Shown here: positions 1 through 5,319 of the stretch, piece by piece | Position numbering within the stretch: position 1 is the stretch's first letter | How the letters are laid out: every line of letters begins with the position of its first letter | DNA from: an uncultured Lachnospiraceae bacterium | GTDB lineage: Bacteria; Bacillota_A; Clostridia; Lachnospirales; Lachnospiraceae | NCBI GenBank assembly: GCA_902795985.1 | Contig: CADBNG010000239.1 | Span: 1-5,319 of the forward strand | Reading direction: 5' to 3' | Length of the DNA: 5,319 nucleotides | The notes under the pieces: model-generated | What the model saw: only the letters and a program-made list of their open reading frames with translations | Told to the model about the DNA's origin: nothing | Database searches by the model: none | Program-made: the position numbers and the translations under genes

Positions 1-878
1 AGAACGTGTCGTCCTTCCACAATATCCCTAACGTAAAAAAAGTCGGCATCGGATACTATCCCGCGAAGCTGCTCATGGATGAGCCGGGCTGGAGCTTCCG
101 TCCCTGGACGGAGTGGGAGGGGCTTGACAACAGGGGATTCCTGAAGAAAATGCTGGGAATCCTGAAGAAGGAGGGCGTTCCGGTCCTGGTCCGCGATTCC
201 TCCCACCTGGGCTTTCCCTCCTGCTGCGTGGTCGTGCCGGGCCGGAGCGAACTGTATCCGTTCAGTGCCCGGAAGTTCCGCCTGTACACTACCCTCTTAC
301 GGAACGCGGCTTGTTTTGACCGGTTCCCGGATTATTCCCCGGAGGAGGAACGCCGCTTTTTGAATCTCATCCGATTCCAGGAGCCGGCATTCATGGACAA
401 TTCGCTCAGTGCCATGAGTATGCGCCGCCTTTCCTGCGAAGCGCTGAACACGGGCCGCATCGGAGCGTTCCTGTCCCTGAAAGCCGGGGAGTTCAGCGAG
501 GCCCGCCGAATGTTCCGGAAGCTGCTGGCGAGTACGGAAGATCCTGGCCAAACGGCCTACTACAACTGTCTTTCGGAATATGCCCGTTACCGCGGCATGG
601 GTCTGGAAAGCAGCCAGGTCTATAAGCTGATCCGCAGCCTTTTTGATCCGGAGGTTGCGGCGCGGGTGGAAGAAGAGACCCGGGATCCGGAAACCATGCT
701 GCAGAAAGTTTTTCCGCATCTGCACTGCTATGAATGCAGCCAATGCGAGCTGGCCGGTAAGGACTGCCTGCAGCCTCAGGCACAGGAGATCTGGCATAAG
801 ATCAAAGCCGCCCTGTCTTCAAGCTGTGTTTCACAGACGGAATTGCTCGCCGGTCTGAGAAAACTTCTGGCCGGATGA
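1..878 (+). CDS. YcaO-domain RiPP-modifying protein, C-terminal part (5' end cut by window edge)
   Basis: YcaO proteins use ATP to activate peptide backbone amides, giving azolines, thioamides or amidines; here the neighbouring precursor peptide is the likely substrate. The frame is open from base 3, before the GTG at 6, and the first residues are already mid-domain, so the true start lies upstream and GTG 6 is not a credible start. The end of the YcaO fold is visible at about 189-260: VRDSSHLGFPS followed by VVVPGRSELYP. The catalytic ATP-binding motifs expected nearer the N-terminus are outside the window. A helical, TPR-like segment follows (about 440-620, e.g. KAGEFSEARRMFRKLL), then a cysteine cluster CX2CX2CX6C with Cys codons at 726, 735, 744 and 765. 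The protein ends in LRKLLAG, without the Pro-rich PxPxP tail of many azoline-forming YcaO proteins. The exact chemistry cannot be told from this fragment. The YcaO call is good; the role in this cluster rests on the adjacent leader-peptide gene. Confidence 0.83.
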   Translation, partial: NVSSFHNIPNVKKVGIGYYPAKLLMDEPGWSFRPWTEWEGLDNRGFLKKMLGILKKEGVPVLVRDSSHLGFPSCCVVVPGRSELYPFSARKFRLYTTLLRNAACFDRFPDYSPEEERRFLNLIRFQEPAFMDNSLSAMSMRRLSCEALNTGRIGAFLSLKAGEFSEARRMFRKLLASTEDPGQTAYYNCLSEYARYRGMGLESSQVYKLIRSLFDPEVAARVEEETRDPETMLQKVFPHLHCYECSQCELAGKDCLQPQAQEIWHKIKAALSSSCVSQTELLAGLRKLLAG

Positions 879-901
879 ACGGAGACCTCAAAGATATTTC
901 G

Positions 902-918
902 CCGACCCTCGCGGGCGG
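902..918 (+). other. Small GC-rich hairpin in the spacer before the precursor gene
   Basis: CCG (902-904) pairs with CGG (916-918) and CCC (906-908) pairs with GGG (913-915), closing a four-base TCGC loop and leaving one bulged A at 905. No T-run follows, so it is not a normal intrinsic terminator. It could be an RNA processing or stability element that sets the precursor mRNA apart from the upstream YcaO message, or it could be chance. The pairing is read directly; the role is speculative. Confidence 0.25.
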
Positions 919-950
919 AATGGGTAAAGAAAAACATTTACAATTAAAAA

Positions 951-957
951 AAGGAGG
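951..957 (+). promoter_or_regulatory. Strong Shine-Dalgarno site for the precursor peptide
   Basis: AAGGAGG lies 7 bases before ATG 965, directly after an A-rich and probably unstructured stretch (926-952). This full anti-SD match decides the start of the precursor gene at 965 over the in-frame ATG at 875, which has no such site. It fits the high translation expected of a precursor peptide inside an operon of enzymes. Confidence 0.85.
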
Positions 958-964
958 AAGAAAC

Positions 965-1282
965 ATGAACGAAAACCTTAAGACCTTCGTGGATAAAATG
1001 TTAAAGGACGAAGAACTGGCCGGGAAGATGGCTGCCTGCCGATCCGCGGACGAAGCTTATGCCGTAGCCAGCAAAGAAGTCGGCGGTTTCACAAAGGAGG
1101 AGTTTGTCGAGGGGATGAGTGATCTGAAAAGCCGGATCGATACCGGCAGCGACGAGCTGACTCCGGACGACCTTGCCGCGATATCCGGCGGCCTTTCAGA
1201 AGATGATAAAAAGGCAATCGCAGCCGGCTCCTGTCTTGGCGCAGGCACTGCCATGCTGGGTGCGGCACTGGCGGCCCTGTAA
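965..1282 (+). CDS. Nif11-like leader RiPP precursor peptide with Gly-Gly cleavage site
   Basis: A 105-residue peptide that is probably the substrate of this cluster. Residues 1-55 match the Nif11-type leader pattern: MNENLKTFVDKMLKDEEL, then an Ala/Glu-rich helix (residues 27-39, SADEAYAVASKEV) and GFTKEEFVEGM. Residues 63-76 read DELTPDDLAAISGG, a textbook end of a leader cut by C39 peptidases after Gly76. The predicted core, residues 77-105, begins LSEDDKKAIAAG and ends in a hydrophobic Ala/Gly/Leu tail. It holds one Cys (Cys90), two Ser (78, 89) and one Thr (95). The start is set by the AAGGAGG site at 951-957. It sits 86 bases after the YcaO gene and 48 bases before the HlyD-like gene, in front of its presumed exporter. 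The Nif11 leader assignment is strong; the modification state and activity of the product are unknown. An unmodified hydrophobic bacteriocin is the main alternative. Confidence 0.9.
   Translation: MNENLKTFVDKMLKDEELAGKMAACRSADEAYAVASKEVGGFTKEEFVEGMSDLKSRIDTGSDELTPDDLAAISGGLSEDDKKAIAAGSCLGAGTAMLGAALAAL
1193..1279 (+). other. Predicted mature core peptide region (29 residues after Gly-Gly)
   Basis: This is the part left after C39 cleavage at Gly75-Gly76 of the precursor. It starts with a charged stretch (LSEDDKK) and continues as AIAAGSCLGAG and TAMLGAALAAL, a small-residue-rich segment that could form a membrane-active helix. The only Cys codon is at 1232-1234. Cys90, with neighbouring Ser89 and Thr95, are the obvious sites for heterocycle formation or other modification. 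The cleavage position is inferred from the family rule, not shown. Confidence 0.7.
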
Positions 1283-1315
1283 GCTGATAACGAAGGATCG
1301 GCATGATGGTATTAT

Positions 1316-1321
1316 AAGGAG
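1316..1321 (+). promoter_or_regulatory. Shine-Dalgarno site for the HlyD-like gene
   Basis: AAGGAG, 9 bases before ATG 1331, supports that start. No terminator-like hairpin is seen between the precursor stop (1282) and this site, so read-through from the precursor into the export genes is likely. Confidence 0.75.
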
Positions 1322-1330
1322 ATAAACAGG

Positions 1331-1873
1331 ATGACAAAAGACGCTCAGTCCGGAAGCATCTTCCGCAGGGGAAAGGACAACCGGGTCGAATCACCGGAGA
1401 AGATCGATGATTATATCCGTGTCAGCAGTCCGTGGACCTTCCTGATCGTTATAGCATTGATCCTGGTTCTGGCCGCTTTGATCCTGTGGGGGACCACAGG
1501 TTCCCTGCCGGTCACGGAAACCGTGAAAGGCCATGTGGACGCCCAGTTCAATGACCAGGTCATCTGTTTAATGGACGCTTCCAGATTCTCGCCGGACCAG
1601 CTGACAGGCAAACAGGTTTCGCTGCGCATGGCAGACCGGTCGGTCGTGGACGGAACGGTGGAAGAAGTCATTGACACTCCGGTATCCGCGGAAGAGGCTG
1701 CCGAGATCGTCCGAAACGACTGGCTTGCCTCAAACATGATCGATAAAAACCACGATTACTTCTATGTCGTTTTCATTAATCCGAAAAAAGAGCTTTCCGA
1801 ATACCGCAACCAGCTGGTCGACGCATCCATCATAACGGAAAACGTCCGTCCGATCCGCTTTCTGACACTGTAG
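1331..1873 (+). CDS. Short HlyD-like NHLM secretion protein (minimal membrane fusion protein)
   Basis: A 180-residue protein resembling the HlyD-type secretion partner of NHLM bacteriocin systems. Residues 1-34 are cytoplasmic and contain IFRRGKDNRVESPEKIDDYI, close to the N-terminal pattern of that family (RVSSPEQL-DYI). One transmembrane helix follows at about residues 35-54 (WTFLIVIALILVLAALILWG). The rest, from about 60, looks like a small extracytoplasmic beta domain ending in VDASIITENVRPIRFLTL. Typical HlyD proteins are about 400 residues or longer and have a long coiled-coil hairpin; that part is absent here, with no frameshift visible and a clean start and stop. The shape suits a Gram-positive cell, which has no outer membrane to bridge. 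It most likely assists the adjacent ABC exporter, whose start lies 15 bases after the stop. The family call is fairly good; how it acts mechanically is inferred. Confidence 0.8.
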   Translation: MTKDAQSGSIFRRGKDNRVESPEKIDDYIRVSSPWTFLIVIALILVLAALILWGTTGSLPVTETVKGHVDAQFNDQVICLMDASRFSPDQLTGKQVSLRMADRSVVDGTVEEVIDTPVSAEEAAEIVRNDWLASNMIDKNHDYFYVVFINPKKELSEYRNQLVDASIITENVRPIRFLTL

Positions 1874-1879
1874 GGGGTG
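1872..1879 (+). promoter_or_regulatory. Shine-Dalgarno-like AGGGGGTG deciding the exporter start
   Basis: AGGGGGTG overlaps the stop codon of the HlyD-like gene (TAG, 1871-1873) and lies 9 bases before GTG 1889. It also contains an earlier in-frame GTG at 1877, but that codon has no SD of its own upstream (CTTTCTGACACTG). The exporter is therefore best started at 1889, and translation is probably coupled to the upstream gene. Confidence 0.6.
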
Positions 1880-1888
1880 ACACAGGCA

Positions 1889-4048
1889 GTGAAACAGCAA
1901 AAGCCCGTTAAAGTGCCGGTGATCCTGCAGATGGAAGCGCTGGAATGCGGCGCGGCCTGCCTGGCCATGATCCTGGCCTATTATCACAAATGGGTGCCTC
2001 TGGATCAGGTGCGGGTCCAGTGCGGTGTGTCCAGGGACGGCAGCAACGCCCTGAATATGATGAGGGCTGCCGAAAAATACGGCCTGCAGTATAAAGCCTA
2101 CATGTACGACCTGGAAAAACTGAAGAATAAGGGCCGGTTCCCGGCCATCATCTTCTGGAACCGGAACCATTTTGTGGTGCTGACCGGCTTCCGGAAAAAC
2201 ATGGCCCTGATCAACGATCCTGCCCAGGGCAGGATCCGCGTTCCCCTGCAGGAATTTGAGCAGGCCTTTTCCGGTCTTTGCCTGGAGTGTACCCCCGGGG
2301 AGAATTTTGTCGCGGACGGCCGGAAAAAAAGCGCTGTTGATTTTCTGAAATCCGGTCTGAAGGGAAACGGACGATCCCTCCTCCTGGTAATGATCACCGC
2401 CGTTCTGGCGGCTGTTGCCGGCACGCTGACTCCCATATTTTCAAGGATCTTTACGGATGACATTCTGACCGGCGCGCGTCACTCCTGGTACGCGGGTTTT
2501 CTCTGGTTCTTCGGCGGCGTGATCGCCTTCCAGCTGATCTCTTCCGTCCTGAACCAGGTTTTTATCATTAAAACGACCGGAAAGCTGGCGGTTGCCGCGA
2601 ACACCTCTTTCATGCATCATATCCTGCGGCTGCCAATGTCCTTTTTCTCACAGCGTTCCGCCGGTGATCTGGCCAACCGGCAGGCGGCAAACGATATCGT
2701 TGCTGCCACTTTAGTCACCCGGCTTGCGCCGACGCTGATCAATCTGCTTCTGCTTGTTTTCTACCTTTTTGTGATGATCCGGTACAGCGTGCCGCTGACG
2801 CTGGTCGGTCTTTGCACCATAGTGATCAACCTGGTGGTGGCCCGGATGATCTCCAACATGCGTACAGAGATTTCGCAGACCCAGATGCGCGACCAGGCCA
2901 AGCTGGATTCGGCCACATTGTCCGGCGTCAATATGATTGAAACCATCAAAGCCTCGGGAGCGGAAAACGGGTATCTGGAAAAATGGAGCGGTTATCACGC
3001 CTCCGTCATGAAAGCAAAAGTGAAGTTCACCAACGTGAACATGTTCTTCGGCACTTTACCGGGACTGCTGCAGCAGCTTTCCGGGATCACGATCCTGGTT
3101 ATGGGGATCTGGAGCATTATGAGAGGACATATCACCGCCGGTGTGCTGCTTGCTTTCCAGTCCTACATGGTGGCGTTCATGAATCCGGTGAACCAGCTGA
3201 TCGAGGCCGGACAGAGCATTCAGGAAATGCGGTCCTCCATCGAGCGGATTGATGACGTGATGGACTATCCGGAGGACGTCCATGCCCCGGAAACCATGAC
3301 GGAAGAGGAGCTGAACAACGCGGAGAAGCTCAGCGGGCGGGTGGAAATGAAGCACGTGACCTTCGGCTATTCCCGGCTGGCGGATCCGCTGATCAAAGAC
3401 TTCAATCTGACACTGGAACCGGGGAAGAGCATCGCCATCGTAGGCGGTTCGGGCTCCGGCAAATCCACGATTGCCAAGCTCCTGTCCGGGCTGTATCAGC
3501 CCTGGAGCGGAGAGATCCTTTATGACGGAAAACCTTTTTCGGAAATACCCCGGCCGCTGTTCACCGGCTCCCTGGCAATGGTAGACCAGGACGTCGTCCT
3601 GTTTCACGATACGATCGAGAATAATATCAAAATGTGGGATTCCACCATCAAGGACTTTGAAATGATTCTGGCCGCCAGGGACGCGCAGCTCCACAGCGAC
3701 ATTATGGCAATCCCGGGCGGCTATCATCATGTGCTGGAGGAAAACGGCAAGGATCTTTCCGGAGGTCAAAGACAGCGTCTGGAAATCGCGCGGGTCATGG
3801 CGGGAGACCCCACCATTATCATCCTGGATGAAGCCACTTCGGCCCTGGATGCCCTGACCGAATACGATGTATCACGGGATATCCGCGCAAGGGGGATTGC
3901 TTCCGTTATTGTAGCCCACCGGCTTTCCACGATTCGTGACTGTGATGAGATTCTGGTCATGGAGAAGGGGCAGGTCGTTGAAAGAGGAACGCATCCGGAA
4001 CTGATGCAGGCAGGCGGTCTGTACAAACGTCTGATTGCGACAGAATAA
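1889..4048 (+). CDS. NHLM-type C39 peptidase / ABC exporter (leader-cleaving bacteriocin transporter)
   Basis: A full-length (719 aa from GTG 1889; 723 from GTG 1877) peptidase-containing ABC exporter that should cut the precursor after Gly-Gly and export the core with ATP. Numbering is from 1889. The C39 peptidase is at about 8-135 and keeps all expected residues: Gln14 (oxyanion), Cys20 in ECGAACLAM, His94 in NHFVVL and Asp110 in INDPAQGR. A six-helix exporter domain follows at about 160-445, including the LPMSFFSQRSAGDLANR loop. The ATPase domain (about 485-719) is intact: Walker A GGSGSGKST with Lys525, Q-loop Gln567, LSGGQ at 623, Walker B IIILDEATSALD with Asp647 and Glu648, and His677 in the H-loop. 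The wording VDQDVVLFHDTIENNIKMWD resembles NHLM exporters. It lies between the HlyD-like gene and a second exporter subunit, so it probably works in complex with both. Only the start codon is uncertain. Confidence 0.94.
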   Translation: MKQQKPVKVPVILQMEALECGAACLAMILAYYHKWVPLDQVRVQCGVSRDGSNALNMMRAAEKYGLQYKAYMYDLEKLKNKGRFPAIIFWNRNHFVVLTGFRKNMALINDPAQGRIRVPLQEFEQAFSGLCLECTPGENFVADGRKKSAVDFLKSGLKGNGRSLLLVMITAVLAAVAGTLTPIFSRIFTDDILTGARHSWYAGFLWFFGGVIAFQLISSVLNQVFIIKTTGKLAVAANTSFMHHILRLPMSFFSQRSAGDLANRQAANDIVAATLVTRLAPTLINLLLLVFYLFVMIRYSVPLTLVGLCTIVINLVVARMISNMRTEISQTQMRDQAKLDSATLSGVNMIETIKASGAENGYLEKWSGYHASVMKAKVKFTNVNMFFGTLPGLLQQLSGITILVMGIWSIMRGHITAGVLLAFQSYMVAFMNPVNQLIEAGQSIQEMRSSIERIDDVMDYPEDVHAPETMTEEELNNAEKLSGRVEMKHVTFGYSRLADPLIKDFNLTLEPGKSIAIVGGSGSGKSTIAKLLSGLYQPWSGEILYDGKPFSEIPRPLFTGSLAMVDQDVVLFHDTIENNIKMWDSTIKDFEMILAARDAQLHSDIMAIPGGYHHVLEENGKDLSGGQRQRLEIARVMAGDPTIIILDEATSALDALTEYDVSRDIRARGIASVIVAHRLSTIRDCDEILVMEKGQVVERGTHPELMQAGGLYKRLIATE

Positions 4049-4052
4049 GGAG
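4047..4052 (+). promoter_or_regulatory. Shine-Dalgarno site for the second exporter subunit
   Basis: AAGGAG overlaps the stop of the C39 exporter gene and sits 8 bases before ATG 4061. The 12-base gap between the genes and this overlap indicate one transcript and probable translational coupling, fitting two subunits made together. Confidence 0.75.
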
Positions 4053-4060
4053 AATCATAA

Positions 4061-5319
4061 ATGGGATGGTTTGGCGAGCAGCTCCGGGAGCGCATTCAGA
4101 AGGATGACAAAGGCATCCGGAAAAACCTCCGTATCCTGAGCGATGCTGTTTCCGGAAGAAAAAATGAATACTATCCGGGAGAGTCCTCTGCCATAGGGAA
4201 TATCCGTCAGATTGAAAGTATCTGTCATTATTTCAGGGAAGATACGCCCGAAGAGATCTCAGAGTACCCGGATATTCATGAGCAGATCGATCATATCATT
4301 CAGCCCTCCGGCATTACAAAACGCCGGGTGCGGCTGAACGAAAACTGGTGGAAAAACGGGGACGGCCCGCTGTTAGCGGCTGTCCTCGGAACGGACTGTG
4401 TGCTGGCGCTTCTTCCGAACCGGTTCCGCGGGTATTACTATACCGATCCGGAAACCGGGAAGAAGGTCAAAGTGACCCGAAAAAACAAAGACTTATTTGA
4501 TGAAGAAGCCTACTGCTTCTATAAGCCTTTGCCGCAGAAATCCCTTTCCGGCCGGGAGTATGTCCGTCTTCTGCTGAAGGAAATCCGGTCGACCGATGTT
4601 GCTCTGACGGTATTTGCCGCCGCATGCGCCGTGGTCTTCGGAATGCTGACGCCGAGAGTCACGGAAATCACATTTTCCATCCTGATCCCTTCCGGTAAAC
4701 AGAACCTGCTGATTCCGCTGGCCGTCCTTCTGACGGCGGCCGCGATCGGTTCCTGGATCATGACTTCCGTCAAAAACTCCCTTTCCGAACGGATCGCGAA
4801 CCGGCTGGACATATACGCCGAAAACGCGGTCTTTGCCCGGGTGCTTCACCTGCCCGCGGCCTTTTTCTCAAACAGAAGCTCCGGTGATCTGGCTCAACGG
4901 ATCATTGCGCTGAACAGTTTGCTGCCTGCCCTGATGGGAGAGCTCTTCTGCAGCTGTCTGCTCTCGCTGGCCCTCTCGCTGGTCTATATCTTCCAGATCG
5001 GCGGCATCGCGTCATCGCTGATGGTTCCGGCACTGGTGACCTACGCGGCCGAAATCGCCTTCATTATTGTTACGGTTTTCCAGGAAGAACGCATTCTCCG
5101 GGAGGCGCTGGACGGTTCCGCGGAGAATAACAGCATTGTTTTTGATTTTATTTCGGGCATGCAGAAAATCAAAATCAGCGGAAGCGAAAAACGGGCGTTT
5201 GCCCAATGGCTGAAGAGCTATACAAAGAAGGCATCCTCTGCTTTTAACGCAGCCTTTCCCTGCTGCGCGAGAATGCAGATCATGATCACGATCCAGCTTC
5301 TGGGCACCCTGTGGGTCTA
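4061..5319 (+). CDS. Second NHLM-type ABC exporter subunit (3' end cut by window edge)
   Basis: The frame is open from ATG 4061 to the right edge (419 complete codons, no stop). Residues 1-160 form a soluble N-terminal domain with no C39 Cys/His/Asp set. It contains QPSGITKRRVRL, NENWWKNGDGPLLA and LLPNRFRGYYYTDPETGKKV, a pattern known from the non-peptidase NHLM bacteriocin ABC transporter. Transmembrane segments begin at about 180-198 (VFGMLTPRVTEI) and 214-237, with further pairs at about 290-340. The loop LPAAFFSNRSSGDLAQR aligns by eye with LPMSFFSQRSAGDLANR of the upstream exporter, so the two are paralogues. The ATPase domain (Walker A, LSGGQ, Walker B) would lie beyond the window and cannot be checked. 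It most likely pairs with the C39 exporter. The clear SD at 4047-4052 supports the start. Loss of the ATPase downstream cannot be excluded. Confidence 0.88.
   Translation, partial: MGWFGEQLRERIQKDDKGIRKNLRILSDAVSGRKNEYYPGESSAIGNIRQIESICHYFREDTPEEISEYPDIHEQIDHIIQPSGITKRRVRLNENWWKNGDGPLLAAVLGTDCVLALLPNRFRGYYYTDPETGKKVKVTRKNKDLFDEEAYCFYKPLPQKSLSGREYVRLLLKEIRSTDVALTVFAAACAVVFGMLTPRVTEITFSILIPSGKQNLLIPLAVLLTAAAIGSWIMTSVKNSLSERIANRLDIYAENAVFARVLHLPAAFFSNRSSGDLAQRIIALNSLLPALMGELFCSCLLSLALSLVYIFQIGGIASSLMVPALVTYAAEIAFIIVTVFQEERILREALDGSAENNSIVFDFISGMQKIKISGSEKRAFAQWLKSYTKKASSAFNAAFPCCARMQIMITIQLLGTLWV

Noticed and set aside
6..8. GTG at base 6 as the start of the YcaO gene
   Set aside because: The frame is already open upstream at base 3 and the protein begins in the middle of the YcaO fold, so the gene is cut by the window edge.
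297..797. Minus-strand open frame (166 codons) opposite the YcaO gene
   Set aside because: It is a shadow of the YcaO coding strand, with low-complexity composition and no family resemblance.
900..930. Intrinsic terminator between YcaO and the precursor
   Set aside because: The hairpin is short and bulged, and is followed by AATGGGTAAAG rather than a T-run.
937..944. TTTACA (937-942) or TACAAT (939-944) as promoter elements for the precursor gene
   Set aside because: A -10 at the right distance from TTTACA would fall on the start codon, and no -35-like hexamer lies 16-18 bases before TACAAT. AT-rich sequence before an SD explains both.
1082..1087. Gly40-Gly41 of the precursor as a leader cleavage site
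   Set aside because: It lies inside the Nif11 helical domain and lacks the hydrophobic/acidic residues that precede a C39 site; Gly75-Gly76 after DELTPDDLAAIS fits far better.
3056..3769. Long minus-strand open frame (237 codons) opposite the exporter
   Set aside because: It is antisense to the conserved ABC ATPase and membrane domains, has no recognisable domain and is explained by the codon bias of the + strand gene.
4493..5206. Minus-strand open frames opposite the second exporter subunit
   Set aside because: The + strand frame from 4061 runs open to the window edge with clear NHLM exporter features; the antisense frames have no recognisable content.

Overview
This window looks like one stretch of a ribosomally made, post-translationally modified peptide (RiPP) locus of the NHLM/Nif11-leader type. 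All genes are on the + strand and tightly packed. Strong AAGGAGG-type ribosome binding sites, moderately high GC by eye, and the family types suggest a Gram-positive anaerobe of the Clostridia, such as a gut or rumen Lachnospiraceae or Oscillospiraceae relative. No rRNA or housekeeping marker is present, so this placement is inference.

Layout. (1) Bases 1-878 hold the 3' part of a YcaO-domain gene that enters from the left edge; it carries a helical, repeat-like C-terminal extension with a four-cysteine cluster. (2) An 86-base spacer follows, with a small GC hairpin, an A-rich tract and a perfect Shine-Dalgarno sequence. (3) Bases 965-1282 encode a 105-residue precursor peptide: a Nif11-like leader ending in Gly-Gly, then a 29-residue Ala/Gly-rich core with a single Cys. 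(4) Bases 1331-1873 encode a very short (180 aa) HlyD-like membrane fusion or accessory protein. (5) Bases 1889-4048 encode a full C39 peptidase / ABC exporter that should remove the leader at the Gly-Gly and export the core. (6) From 4061 past the right edge runs a second, paralogous NHLM-type ABC exporter subunit that has a non-peptidase N-terminal domain.

Working model: YcaO modifies the precursor in the cytoplasm under guidance of the Nif11 leader. The two ABC proteins, probably as a heterodimer, cut and export it with help from the small HlyD-like protein. The export cassette is a recognisable variant of the known NHLM system. The less ordinary parts are the core peptide, the YcaO C-terminus and the minimal fusion protein. 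No partner enzyme for azoline formation, immunity gene or regulator lies in the window; any of these could lie outside it. Every other open frame, on either strand, looks like a shadow of these genes.
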